From an uncultured Pedobacter sp. (GTDB lineage: Bacteria > Bacteroidota > Bacteroidia > Sphingobacteriales > Sphingobacteriaceae), in the NCBI GenBank assembly GCA_946478755.1, contig CAMLDJ010000030.1:1-33551 (forward strand): a stretch of DNA of 33,551 bases. Reading direction: 5' to 3'. The notes beneath the pieces were generated by a model that saw only the letters and a program-made list of their open reading frames with translations, was not told where the DNA came from and did not search any database. Shown here one piece after another: positions 1 through 8,271 of this stretch. The first letter of the stretch is position 1; every line of letters starts with the position of its first letter. A program made the position numbers and the translations under genes.

Positions 1-667
1 CAGAAACATTAGCTTGTCCACCCGTTCCTGCAGCGTAACCGGCCGTGATTGAATCACCGATATACTCTACTATGTTATCTGATGCTGCAGGAGCGCTTGT
101 AGTAGCCCCTGCATCAAGAATGAAGCCCTGAAAATTAAACATATAATTATAATCTTTGCCCTGAGCCACAGTAACGGTATGCGTACCATTTGAGAGCGGA
201 CTTGGTGTTAGATTGATAGTTCCATTTGCATTTAAATAGCTAATCCATGGGCCGTTGTCGATCTTAGCATAATAATTAGTTGCAGCGCCTACTTTTACTT
301 TAACTGTCGTACCAGTGAATTTTACACGAACATATGCTCCGCCCCAATAACTGATATATTGTGTTGGATTGCTGGTCTCCCAGCGGCCGAAGTATTTAAT
401 ATTTGAATCATCTGGTGCACCTGATCCTGCCAGGGCAGCTACAGCCTGCAGGGTATTACCTTCAGAAATAGATTTAGCTTCGATATCGGCGGTTGATAAA
501 TCCTCGGAGACTTTACTACATCTCATAAGTAAGGTGAACATACAGATGCCGGTGAGAATATGAATAGCAAGCTGTTTGGCGATCTGAATGCATTTGGCAG
601 AGGGATGTACGAATCCAGGGAAAAGCAACTGCGATTTCCAGTCATACTTTTTGGTTTTGTTTATCAT
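1..667 (-). CDS. CE2-type SGNH/GDSL carbohydrate esterase, C-terminus beyond window
   Basis: I translated this frame by hand from ATG at 667 to the window edge (222 codons, no stop). After about 90 residues it reads IKYFGRWETS and then YWGGAYVRVKFTGTTV, the jelly-roll start typical of carbohydrate esterase family 2. It ends just after IGDSITAGYAAG, the SGNH block I motif with the nucleophile Ser. CE2 enzymes remove O-acetyl groups from polysaccharides and their oligosaccharides. A hydrophobic stretch (about residues 33-48) ends in LLMRC, a poor lipobox with Arg at -1, so export is likely but lipidation is uncertain. The promoter at 714-751 matches those of the other PUL genes, which places this gene in the same regulon. 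The rest of the catalytic domain, and any operon partners to the left, are not visible. Confidence 0.85.
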   Translation of the reverse strand, partial: MINKTKKYDWKSQLLFPGFVHPSAKCIQIAKQLAIHILTGICMFTLLMRCSKVSEDLSTADIEAKSISEGNTLQAVAALAGSGAPDDSNIKYFGRWETSNPTQYISYWGGAYVRVKFTGTTVKVKVGAATNYYAKIDNGPWISYLNANGTINLTPSPLSNGTHTVTVAQGKDYNYMFNFQGFILDAGATTSAPAASDNIVEYIGDSITAGYAAGTGGQANVS

Positions 668-713
668 ATTTGGTTACGTTTAATGCAAAGCAAACAATCG
701 CTTTACTTTAACA

Positions 714-751
714 TAAAACTAATTTCAAGTCTTAAAAAAATCTTAAAAAAA
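714..751 (-). promoter_or_regulatory. 11-bp direct-repeat activator box plus -7 box, CE2 gene
   Basis: On the minus strand two TTTTTTTAAG units lie 11 bp apart (plus-strand CTTAAAAAAA at 731-740 and 742-751). After exactly 9 nt comes TAGTTTTA (721 down to 714), 5 of 6 matches to the Bacteroidetes -7 consensus TAnnTTTG. The repeats occupy the place of the -33 element, as expected for an activator-dependent promoter. The start codon is about 47 nt downstream. The same arrangement precedes susC, the 8272-10092 gene and the 25705 GH92 gene. Confidence 0.75.
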
Positions 752-832
752 CTATAATCAATTCGTTATCAGCCTTTTTATAGTGTATAGCTTATCGTTT
801 TTTATCAGCTTACATCACTGTAAAGCCAGAAT

Positions 833-857
833 ATTATTTATTTTTCAAATAAATAAT
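833..857. repeat. AT-rich perfect inverted repeat
   Basis: ATTATTTATTT (833-843) and AAATAAATAAT (847-857) are perfect reverse complements around a 3-nt loop. The repeat lies between the divergent CE2 and aldo/keto reductase promoters. With only A and T it is unlikely to be a strong terminator; it could be a protein site or a cruciform. The rest of 668-1077 holds the two promoters annotated separately and nothing else I recognise. Confidence 0.5.
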
Positions 858-943
858 AAAGAAATTTTTGCTGGTGTATTAATCCGCGACAAGGACATCT
901 CCGATAAGAAAAATTTGATGGATCCTGGTTAATTAGGAAATAA

Positions 944-976
944 TTAAGGGTTAGTTAAGGATTCAGGATATACTTG
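944..976 (+). promoter_or_regulatory. Degenerate direct-repeat box and -7 box before aldo/keto reductase
   Basis: TTAAGG occurs at 944-949 and 955-960, an 11-bp period. Counting 9 nt from the end of the second TTAAG leads to TATACTTG at 969-976, 5 of 6 matches to TAnnTTTG. The geometry equals that of the four strong PUL boxes, but the T-tract in front of TTAAG is missing. The orientation is correct for the aldo/keto reductase, about 100 nt downstream. This is a weaker, inferred member of the set. Confidence 0.45.
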
Positions 977-1077
977 TAGTGAATATTGAAATTTCAATTC
1001 CCTTGTCGGATTACAGGCAATCTACCGCACCTTGATCTGTGACCTGATTCAAGAAAACGATAAAATTTATAAAATAT

Positions 1078-2085
1078 ATGACTAATACACCTTCACCGCA
1101 ACGCTATGGATCGATGTTATATCGCCGCTGCGGTAACAGCGGAGTTAAACTTCCCGCAATTTCTCTGGGCCTCTGGCACAACTTCGGACATGTCAATCAA
1201 CTGGAAAAAGCTAAGCAGATAATTGCAGCAGCATTTGATCAGGGTATAACACATTTTGACCTTGCGAACAATTATGGTCCGCCACCGGGCTCGGCGGAAG
1301 AGGTTTTCGGAAAAATTCTTCATTCACAACTCAAAGCTTACAGAGATGAAATGATAATATCCACTAAGGCCGGCTATACGATGTGGGATGGGCCCTATGG
1401 CGATTGGGGATCAAAAAAATACCTTGTTTCCAGTCTGGATCAGAGTTTAAAAAGAATGGGCTTGGATTATGTGGACATTTTTTACCATCACAGACCAGAT
1501 CCGGAAACACCACTCGAGGAAACCATGGCAGCCCTCAGCCTCATTGTAAAACAGGGCAAGGCACTCTATGTCGGAATTTCAAACTACGGCCCGGTTGAAG
1601 CGGAAAAAGCCATTTTCATGTTAAGGCAAATGAATACACCCTGCTTACTTCATCAGGTAAAATATTCTATGCTGGAGCGTTTACCAGAACAGGGATTGCT
1701 AAACGTGTTAGAGAGGGAACGTACAGGATGTATTGCATTTTCACCGCTTGCTCAGGGTTTATTAACAGATAAATATCTTAATGGCATTCCTAAGGATTCG
1801 AGAGTCGCAACAAGTGGTGTATTTTTAAAACAATCAGATCTAAGTCATTCTAATATAAAGAAGGCTGAACAACTTAATCAGCTATCAGCAGAAAGAGGTC
1901 AAAAACTGGCCCAAATGGCCTTAGCATGGTTGCTGAAAGACCCCAGACTTACTTCGGTCCTTATTGGTGCCAGCAACATTCAACAAATTGATGATGCAGT
2001 TCAAGCGGTCAATAACATTTATTTTGATAATGATGAACTTGTTAAGATTAATCAGATACTAGATTTTCCAAAAATAACCGCATAG
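1078..2085 (+). CDS. Aldo/keto reductase (AKR14, YghZ-like)
   Basis: 335 aa, a full-length NADPH-dependent aldo/keto reductase with a (beta/alpha)8 barrel. Visible catalytic residues are Asp61 and Tyr66 (FDLANNYGPP), Lys97 (STKAG) and His137/138 (IFYHHRPD). The NNYGPPPGSAEE segment and the overall pattern resemble the YghZ/AKR14 group, which reduces L-glyceraldehyde 3-phosphate and other short aldehydes. There is no signal peptide, so it is cytosolic. It is transcribed away from the CE2 gene and converges on the Sus operon. In a sugar-catabolic locus it may detoxify aldehydes or reduce a sugar intermediate, but the substrate cannot be read from sequence. A degenerate copy of the PUL promoter box precedes it. 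The short ATG-proximal extension is accepted because no better start is nearby. Confidence 0.9.
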   Translation: MTNTPSPQRYGSMLYRRCGNSGVKLPAISLGLWHNFGHVNQLEKAKQIIAAAFDQGITHFDLANNYGPPPGSAEEVFGKILHSQLKAYRDEMIISTKAGYTMWDGPYGDWGSKKYLVSSLDQSLKRMGLDYVDIFYHHRPDPETPLEETMAALSLIVKQGKALYVGISNYGPVEAEKAIFMLRQMNTPCLLHQVKYSMLERLPEQGLLNVLERERTGCIAFSPLAQGLLTDKYLNGIPKDSRVATSGVFLKQSDLSHSNIKKAEQLNQLSAERGQKLAQMALAWLLKDPRLTSVLIGASNIQQIDDAVQAVNNIYFDNDELVKINQILDFPKITA

Positions 2086-2097
2086 CTTAAGAAGATT

Positions 2098-2134
2098 GAT
2101 CATCATATTTCTTTTATAAAGACCGTTGATGATC
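2098..2134. terminator. Hairpin just after the aldo/keto reductase
   Basis: GATCATCA (2098-2105) pairs with TGATGATC (2127-2134), with a 21-nt AT-rich loop, about 13 nt after the stop codon. An A-run follows rather than a T-run, so as an intrinsic terminator it is weak on the plus strand. It may act with the stronger hairpin at 2153-2189. Confidence 0.4.
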
Positions 2135-2152
2135 CTAAAAACTGTATAATTA

Positions 2153-2189
2153 GCTGTATCGCCCGGTCTAACAGCCCCGGCGATACAGC
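2153..2189. terminator. 11-bp perfect hairpin between convergent genes
   Basis: GCTGTATCGCC (2153-2163) and GGCGATACAGC (2179-2189) are perfect reverse complements around a 15-nt loop. The hairpin lies between the convergent ends of the aldo/keto reductase and the DUF3823 gene, so it likely limits read-through from both sides. No long T-run follows on either strand. Confidence 0.55.
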
Positions 2190-2235
2190 GTATAATGTTT
2201 AATACCCAAGATAGATTGGGACTATTCTGATCCTG

Positions 2236-2937
2236 TTAAGGGGCTGTAACTGTTTTTACAGTCGTATAATTATATTTTTTAAAGGCGTCATTTACCCTCA
2301 TTCCTACCCGTACATAATAAGTTGTAGCATATTTCATTGCAGAATTTGTAGTTACGGTAATTTCAGTATTTTCCGCTGGAAGGGTTGTGATCAAAGCATT
2401 GCTCGGATCGAAATTGTTATTTCCTACATACTCTGTCGTGGAAACGAACAACCGATAGTCTGTAGCCGCGGGCTTGGTAAGTCCTGTAGGGGCCTCATTT
2501 TTTTGGTATTTGAACTTAACTGAGATCTTCCTATCAGCTGTAAGTACCGGTTCGCCAACCCACTCAAGATCGATATAAGGTATTACATGGAAGTCATGGG
2601 TTGTTGTCCCTTTGATCTCTACTTCCTGAGCGGCTACCGGATAAAACGGCCCATCGGTCACGTTCAGTCTATATTTACCGGCGAAGAGCTTATTATTAAT
2701 ATAGGTTCCATCCAATTTTATGTTTAGATCTTGGGGCGTTGGGGCGTTACCCCAACTCAGCTCTTCCAGTCGGATTTTCGTATTTCCCTGTCCCTGTTCT
2801 GACTGCATACCTTTCCCTTTGTTGTCCATAATTGTACCCTGTAATGTTGCAGCGGGAGCCTCATAGTCATCGATTTTGCAGGAATGTATGGTTAATACCC
2901 CCACAAAAAATAATAGCATATTAAATATCTTTTTCAT
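2236..2937 (-). CDS. DUF3823 surface lipoprotein of the Sus operon
   Basis: 233 aa. The N-terminus MKKIFNMLLFFVGVLTIHSC is a lipoprotein signal ending at Cys20, and the mature protein begins KIDDYEAP. The body (LQGTIMDNKGKGMQSEQGQGNTKIRLEE and following) matches the style of DUF3823 proteins: beta-sandwich lipoproteins encoded right after SusD in many Bacteroidetes PULs and thought to help hold glycans at the cell surface. It starts 18 bp after the susD stop, so it is the last gene of the susC-susD-DUF3823 operon. The ligand is unknown. No catalytic motif is visible, and an SGBP-like binding role is inferred from position. Confidence 0.8.
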   Translation of the reverse strand: MKKIFNMLLFFVGVLTIHSCKIDDYEAPAATLQGTIMDNKGKGMQSEQGQGNTKIRLEELSWGNAPTPQDLNIKLDGTYINNKLFAGKYRLNVTDGPFYPVAAQEVEIKGTTTHDFHVIPYIDLEWVGEPVLTADRKISVKFKYQKNEAPTGLTKPAATDYRLFVSTTEYVGNNNFDPSNALITTLPAENTEITVTTNSAMKYATTYYVRVGMRVNDAFKKYNYTTVKTVTAP

Positions 2938-2955
2938 ACCTGATTTTCGTCTTGA

Positions 2956-4977
2956 TTAATATTGTTCGTTTTGTTTTAGCTTCGGATTCGCGGCAATTTC
3001 AGCACCTGGAATCATCTCATAATAATACTTCGTGGCAATCGTAAACCTGGAGTTTCGCTCATCACCCCGGGCATCAAAAATATATTTTCCCTCGATATAG
3101 TCAGTCCCTACAGGTACCGCTCCTTTAGCAAACAGGAAAGGATTGAGTTTTCTCCAGATCCTCTGGTTTACTTCCAGATCTGCCGTTCTCCAGCGAAGCA
3201 TGTCCCACCATAAACCGTGCTCGAAAGCCAGCTCTTTCCTGCGTTCGATCCTGACGAGTTGCAGTCCTCTGGTTGGAGCCAATACATAGGAGCCTACACC
3301 AGTTCCTGGTGCAAGAGGCGCAGATGATGACAAATCGGCCGCTGATGTTAGTAACACTGCCCCTGCCCTTTCACGTATTGTATTGATTTGGGTATAAGCA
3401 TCAGCTAACAGGTCAACACCATCTGCATTAAGTACGCCATTCTGATAAAGCTCCAAAGCAGCCTCGGCGCGGTTAAGCAGTATTTCGGCATATCGAATTT
3501 CGATCCATGCAGTTGTAGATACGTGTAACTTAGTGTCAGCAGCCAACATTTTAGGATCCAGGTATTTGCGTCCGTGAAAACCGGTAACAGTAGCATTATT
3601 GGAGGAGGTTGGGCCATCTAAACCGGTAGGGTTAATGGATTGGCCTGTAGACAATAATATCGGAGTCTGGATATTCCAGGTTCCCGCTTGCTTCACATTA
3701 GCATAGAAAGGATTTGAAGTATATGCAGCTGTGGAGCCTTCGGCCACGAGTTTTTGTATGGGTACTGAAGGATCAACACTTTCTATAAATGTACCACGAC
3801 GAAGGTCGGTTCGCTGACCTTTAAAGGGTTGTCCCGGAAGAAGAACCGTTCCTCTCAAGCGAGGCTCACAATTTTCGAATAGCTCTTCAACTGAGTTGTA
3901 AACAATATAAGTCCCATCCGGTTTAGTCGTCTGGATCTCACCCTTCACGTTTTTTGGTAATCCATCAAAAAGCTCAACAAAATCAAGTGTTGGATTGTAA
4001 CGATCTCCATAAGTTGAGGTCATGTGCGGTGGGGAATAAACCCCGTCAAAACTATGTACATTTTCTAAAAAAGAATATTTTTTGGAAAAGATTGTTTCTG
4101 TGCTTGCAGGATCAAGAAAAAGAGAGGCGTAATTATCTGCGGTCGCCATTTTATCTGTAGGTGACCAGGTCTTCTTATAAAGCGAGTACTTGCCTTCTAT
4201 CATTTTAGCAGCTTGAAAGCTCAGTTTAAAATAATCGTTCGCTTTTGTAGCCGGAATACCATTAAGCATTACCCCTTCTACGACATATTGTCTGCCATAA
4301 CGAGCTTTTGACCCAGCAAAAAGCGCTACTCTGGATTTAAAAGCCGCAGCAATATTTTTGTTTACCCGCCCTGTCTGCTCGCTGGTTTCACCCATAGTTG
4401 CAATTGTATAATCAAGATCAGAAAGGATCAAATCGTACACCTCCTGTTCGCTGCTACGTGGAATCTGCAGCTCATCTACACTTGCACCTATTGATTGTAC
4501 CTGGGTTGTAATAGGTACTCCGCCATAGCGTTTAACCAATGCAAAATAAGTATATGCTCGGATAAAACGGGCTTCAGCAATCCATTTGTCTACCTTTGCC
4601 TGCGAAAGGCTTGAAACATAATTAGGTAATTGCTCTATCAAATAGTTTGAATAACGGATCACCAAATAACCATTTTTCCAGTATGCTTTGGCAGGATTTA
4701 CAAAACCACCATTATTGCGGTTGGCATTTTCTCCAGTATTTATCATCGGCAAGGAAATATTGTCCCAGGTATTAAACCCATCATCACCACTGGTTGCACT
4801 ATACTTAAAATCTTCAATGGGCATACGGCTATAAAGCGTTGCCATATAAGCCTGCATACCGGCATCATTAAAGATGTCCTTATCCTGTACAATATTAACA
4901 GGATCAATATCTAATTTATTACAAGCGCACACTGCTCCAAAAAGAAGCATCAATGCTATATATTTTAATTGTTTCAT
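2956..4977 (-). CDS. susD: SusD-family outer-membrane glycan-binding lipoprotein
   Basis: 673 aa. The signal ends in AVCAC (Cys19), so it is a lipoprotein displayed on the outer membrane. The sequence has typical SusD/RagB features: the opening CNKLDIDPVNIVQDKDIFNDAGMQAY style, the region WIAEARFIRAYTYFALVKRYGGVPI (TPR-like), and the C-terminal part with IRYAEILLNRAEAAL, INTIRERAGA and RIERRKELAFEHGLWWDMLRW. SusD caps the SusC transporter and captures oligosaccharides for import. It lies 21 bp after susC in the same operon. At 673 aa it is longer than the usual 500-600 aa, which suggests extra surface loops for a branched or large ligand. Confidence 0.95.
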   Translation of the reverse strand: MKQLKYIALMLLFGAVCACNKLDIDPVNIVQDKDIFNDAGMQAYMATLYSRMPIEDFKYSATSGDDGFNTWDNISLPMINTGENANRNNGGFVNPAKAYWKNGYLVIRYSNYLIEQLPNYVSSLSQAKVDKWIAEARFIRAYTYFALVKRYGGVPITTQVQSIGASVDELQIPRSSEQEVYDLILSDLDYTIATMGETSEQTGRVNKNIAAAFKSRVALFAGSKARYGRQYVVEGVMLNGIPATKANDYFKLSFQAAKMIEGKYSLYKKTWSPTDKMATADNYASLFLDPASTETIFSKKYSFLENVHSFDGVYSPPHMTSTYGDRYNPTLDFVELFDGLPKNVKGEIQTTKPDGTYIVYNSVEELFENCEPRLRGTVLLPGQPFKGQRTDLRRGTFIESVDPSVPIQKLVAEGSTAAYTSNPFYANVKQAGTWNIQTPILLSTGQSINPTGLDGPTSSNNATVTGFHGRKYLDPKMLAADTKLHVSTTAWIEIRYAEILLNRAEAALELYQNGVLNADGVDLLADAYTQINTIRERAGAVLLTSAADLSSSAPLAPGTGVGSYVLAPTRGLQLVRIERRKELAFEHGLWWDMLRWRTADLEVNQRIWRKLNPFLFAKGAVPVGTDYIEGKYIFDARGDERNSRFTIATKYYYEMIPGAEIAANPKLKQNEQY

Positions 4978-4998
4978 AATCGTTTGTCTGGATCTTTA

Positions 4999-7900
4999 TT
5001 AAAAGCTAATACTTGTTCCAAAATTAATTGTTCTGTTTATCGGGTACATGTATCCATAAAGTTCAGCCGGCCGTTCCGGATCTAATCCTTTTACTTTGGT
5101 AACAGTAAAGAGATTGTACCCGTTAACATACACCCTAAGTCCATGCACCCTTATTTTTTCAAGGAGTGACTTGGGCAGAGAATATCCCAGCTCCGCGCTC
5201 TTCAGGCGTAGGTACGCTCCATTTTGAATGGCCCGTCTGGAATTGTCGTTAATTACCGTTCCGGTATATGCATAATATCCCTGAACCCACTGATTGGCGG
5301 GATTATATGGATCAGCCTTTGGGTCAACTGGATGCCATCTGTCCATGAAAAGATTAAGCGCATTTCCATCAAAAGCGAGAGGTTCTTTTAACGCTTCGGG
5401 ATAAGATACATAAGACAATGCCGCTCCCTGGAATAATAAATTAAGGTCGAATCCCTTATAATCAAAACCCATACTAAGGCCGAAATTCATCAATGGGTAA
5501 TTCTGTCTTGCATTAGCCGGGTCAGCAGAAGTACTATTCGGATTAATTGCAGTAGCAATAGGGTGCCTGTCTAAATCGTCGAAAGTGCCATCTCCATTCC
5601 AGTCTTCATAAATGTAATCTCCGGGAAGCACATTACGGCTTGTAAACTGATTGTAGGTAGCAATTTCCTGGAACGACTGGAACTGACCAACATAACCAAA
5701 TCCAAACCAAACGTCATTATAACGATTAAGCGTTCCGTTTCTCCAGTTTAGCTGGGAATTTCCTGCACGTCCCTGTTCTTTATAAATAATTCTGGTTCGT
5801 GTTAATCCAACATTACCGCTGATATTGTATCCAAAACTTCCTATCTTGTTTCTATGCGTCAATGCCAATTCAAGACCTCTTGTCTCATCGCTATCTAAAT
5901 TTTCCTGAGGCATATTTGCTCCGAAAGAGCCGGGTACTGTTGTAGAACGATTAGCTGGAATACCTGTTCTGTAGCGGTTAAAAGCATCAAAAGTAATTCC
6001 GAGTTTTCCTTTCCACAGATCGGCGTCCAGTCCGATATTGGTAGTTTTAACCTCCATCCATGTCATATCTGGATTCGGCACCGCTCTGAAAGCAAGGGAA
6101 TTCACAAATTCATCACCAAAAATGTAGCCCCCGCCTAATGCCTGTAAATTTCCGGCAAAGGGATAATTATATCCCGAAAGAAACTGATAGGCAATACTAC
6201 TATCATCGCCCAATTTACCGTAGGAAGCCCGAATTTTCAGGTTGTCGATGAAGGATAATGAAGCGTTATCTTTCATAAAGGATTCTTCCGATACACGCCA
6301 GCCAATGGAACCACCGGGAAAAAATCCAAATTGATCTTTTTTAGAAAACCTTGAAGAACCATCATACCGGAAACTCAATTCTCCAAGATATTTTCCTGCG
6401 TAATCATAATTTACTCTTCCTACCAATGCCTTCGTAGCGAACTTAGAAACCCCATTCACGTTGGCATAGGCCAGTTGGTCTTTAGACTTTCCGGCGAACA
6501 AATATTCGATAGGCAAAGCTAATTGACGCTGTGCGAAAAAATTATCAGCATTAGAGTTGCTCTCTTCATACAGAAGCAGTGCCGTTACATTGTGCTTTTG
6601 AATGCTTTTTGCATAATTCAACGAAAGCTGCAGTAAGGAATTGGGTGTTGTATTAAAACTTCTGCGTAACTGGTCGGGTCCGTTTTTGGTTGTAGCAGTG
6701 TAAGTACTACTAGCGGCAATATAATCGTAAACACTATATGATTTGGCATAATCTGAATTGTTGTTGATCTTGGCATCATAAGAAAACATCCCCCTGGCCA
6801 CCAACCCGTCTATATAAGGTATCTGATAATCCAGCGAAAATTGACTTTGTAGCCAGTTGTTCTCATCTTTTTGATAACCTGATATCTCACTATCCGCATT
6901 TGCTCCGGGATGTTCAAATATTGGCTTGAATAAATAATCCGGATTATTATTAGCATAAAAGGGTTCATTTGGCTGTACTCTCCAAAGCTGCGAAAACAGT
7001 TGCCAGGAAGGCACCTTGGGATTCATCTTCGTCTCCAGGATACCGTTTAATTTTAGAGAGGCTTTCAATCGTTTTGATATCTGGGCATTTAAGTTTGAGC
7101 GAAGGTTATACCTGTCGTAACTTAAAGAGTTACTTTTCCATATTCCTTGCTGTTTGGCATATCCCATATTCACAAAATAGTCGATCTTAGTATCAGCCGA
7201 GCTACCACTTACACTCAAATTTTGCTGATATTGAGGTGAATAATCACGCATAACGGCATCGTACCAGTCAGTACTTGTTTTTGTTCCATTAAGATACGGG
7301 GCAAAATCATCATCGTCATAAGTAAGTATAGGGCCATCTACCTTATGCATACTCTTCTCATTGGCCAGCGTGAATCGATCAATCACCCCAACAGGTTTAG
7401 GCAGGCCACCTGGTGTCTGCGTACCATACCATCCGGAATAAGTAATCTCTGGCTGGCCGCTTTTCCCTTTTTTTGTTGTCACCAGAACAACACCATTTGC
7501 TGCCCTCACGCCGTATACAGCGGCCGCGGCATCTTTCAGGACAGACACACTTTCAATTTCGTTGGGATCAAGACGCGTAATGTTATCACGTGGCACACCG
7601 TCAATGATAACCAAGGGGTTACCAAATCCCCGGATGTCAAACTGATTTGTAAAAACCCCTGGCTCAGATGTTTTTTGAACAACACGCAATCCAGGTACTT
7701 TACCCGTAAGCATGTTTTGAACATTCTGTGTTTTCGTTGTCGAAATCTCCGCATTGGAAACGGAGGCAACAGAACCTGTCAATGTGGTTTTTTTCTGTGT
7801 ACCGTAACCAACAACAATAACTTCACCGAGGGTGTTATCGTCTACAATCAGTGTAACGTTTAAAGGTTCATCAGTGGTAGCTTGTACCTCTTTAGTGATA

Positions 7901-8124
7901 AATCCGATATAAGAGATCGTCAGACTGGCGCCAGCGGGAACGGAAAGAGAGAATTCACCGCTTTTGCCTGTGGAAGTCCCCCCGGAACTCCCTTTTATTT
8001 TCACGACCGCACCAATAAGCGGGCCGCCGGTGGCATCTGTCACCTTGCCTTTCACGGCGATATTCTGCGCATATGTAAATGTTGCAATACAACATGCGAG
8101 TAGGAAAAATAGTTGTTTCTTCAT
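4999..8124 (-). CDS. susC: SusC-family TonB-dependent outer-membrane transporter
   Basis: 1041 aa, standard length for a SusC without an extra signalling (STN) domain. In order: signal peptide (MKKQLFFLLACCIATFTYAQ), carboxypeptidase-like regulatory domain (VKGKVTDATGGPLIGAVVKIKGSS), TonB box region and plug (LGEVIVVGYGTQKK, then VIIDGVPRDNI and DAAAAVYGVRAANGVVLVTTKKG), and the beta-barrel ending in ...RTINFGTSISF with a terminal Phe. It imports oligosaccharides with energy from TonB/ExbBD. It leads the susC-susD-DUF3823 operon from the promoter at 8160-8197. Lack of an N-terminal STN domain means regulation does not run through an anti-sigma factor here, which agrees with the separate one-component regulator encoded nearby. 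Confidence 0.96.
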   Translation of the reverse strand: MKKQLFFLLACCIATFTYAQNIAVKGKVTDATGGPLIGAVVKIKGSSGGTSTGKSGEFSLSVPAGASLTISYIGFITKEVQATTDEPLNVTLIVDDNTLGEVIVVGYGTQKKTTLTGSVASVSNAEISTTKTQNVQNMLTGKVPGLRVVQKTSEPGVFTNQFDIRGFGNPLVIIDGVPRDNITRLDPNEIESVSVLKDAAAAVYGVRAANGVVLVTTKKGKSGQPEITYSGWYGTQTPGGLPKPVGVIDRFTLANEKSMHKVDGPILTYDDDDFAPYLNGTKTSTDWYDAVMRDYSPQYQQNLSVSGSSADTKIDYFVNMGYAKQQGIWKSNSLSYDRYNLRSNLNAQISKRLKASLKLNGILETKMNPKVPSWQLFSQLWRVQPNEPFYANNNPDYLFKPIFEHPGANADSEISGYQKDENNWLQSQFSLDYQIPYIDGLVARGMFSYDAKINNNSDYAKSYSVYDYIAASSTYTATTKNGPDQLRRSFNTTPNSLLQLSLNYAKSIQKHNVTALLLYEESNSNADNFFAQRQLALPIEYLFAGKSKDQLAYANVNGVSKFATKALVGRVNYDYAGKYLGELSFRYDGSSRFSKKDQFGFFPGGSIGWRVSEESFMKDNASLSFIDNLKIRASYGKLGDDSSIAYQFLSGYNYPFAGNLQALGGGYIFGDEFVNSLAFRAVPNPDMTWMEVKTTNIGLDADLWKGKLGITFDAFNRYRTGIPANRSTTVPGSFGANMPQENLDSDETRGLELALTHRNKIGSFGYNISGNVGLTRTRIIYKEQGRAGNSQLNWRNGTLNRYNDVWFGFGYVGQFQSFQEIATYNQFTSRNVLPGDYIYEDWNGDGTFDDLDRHPIATAINPNSTSADPANARQNYPLMNFGLSMGFDYKGFDLNLLFQGAALSYVSYPEALKEPLAFDGNALNLFMDRWHPVDPKADPYNPANQWVQGYYAYTGTVINDNSRRAIQNGAYLRLKSAELGYSLPKSLLEKIRVHGLRVYVNGYNLFTVTKVKGLDPERPAELYGYMYPINRTINFGTSISF

Positions 8125-8159
8125 ACTTGTTTTAGATTTAGCATTTGGTTAATGAATTA

Positions 8160-8197
8160 CTAAGTAAAAGTTTAGGCTTAAAAAAGACTTAAAAAAG
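8160..8197 (-). promoter_or_regulatory. 11-bp direct-repeat activator box and promoter of susC
   Basis: Plus-strand CTTAAAAAAG occurs at 8177-8186 and 8188-8197, a perfect 10-base unit repeated with an 11-bp period. Read toward susC this is CTTTTTTAAG twice. Exactly 9 nt downstream lies TTACTTAG (8167 down to 8160), 4 of 6 matches to TAnnTTTG. This is the cleanest repeat pair of the set. The susC start codon is about 36 nt beyond the -7 position. Confidence 0.75.
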
Positions 8198-8271
8198 GAT
8201 TAATAATGTGGACAGCATGTTTTTTCTGAATAATTTTCAATGTTTTCCATTTTTGAAGAGGCAGCAAGCCA

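Noticed and set aside
7345..7863. 172-aa open frame antisense to susC
   Set aside because: It covers the conserved plug region of SusC in reverse and has no protein features.
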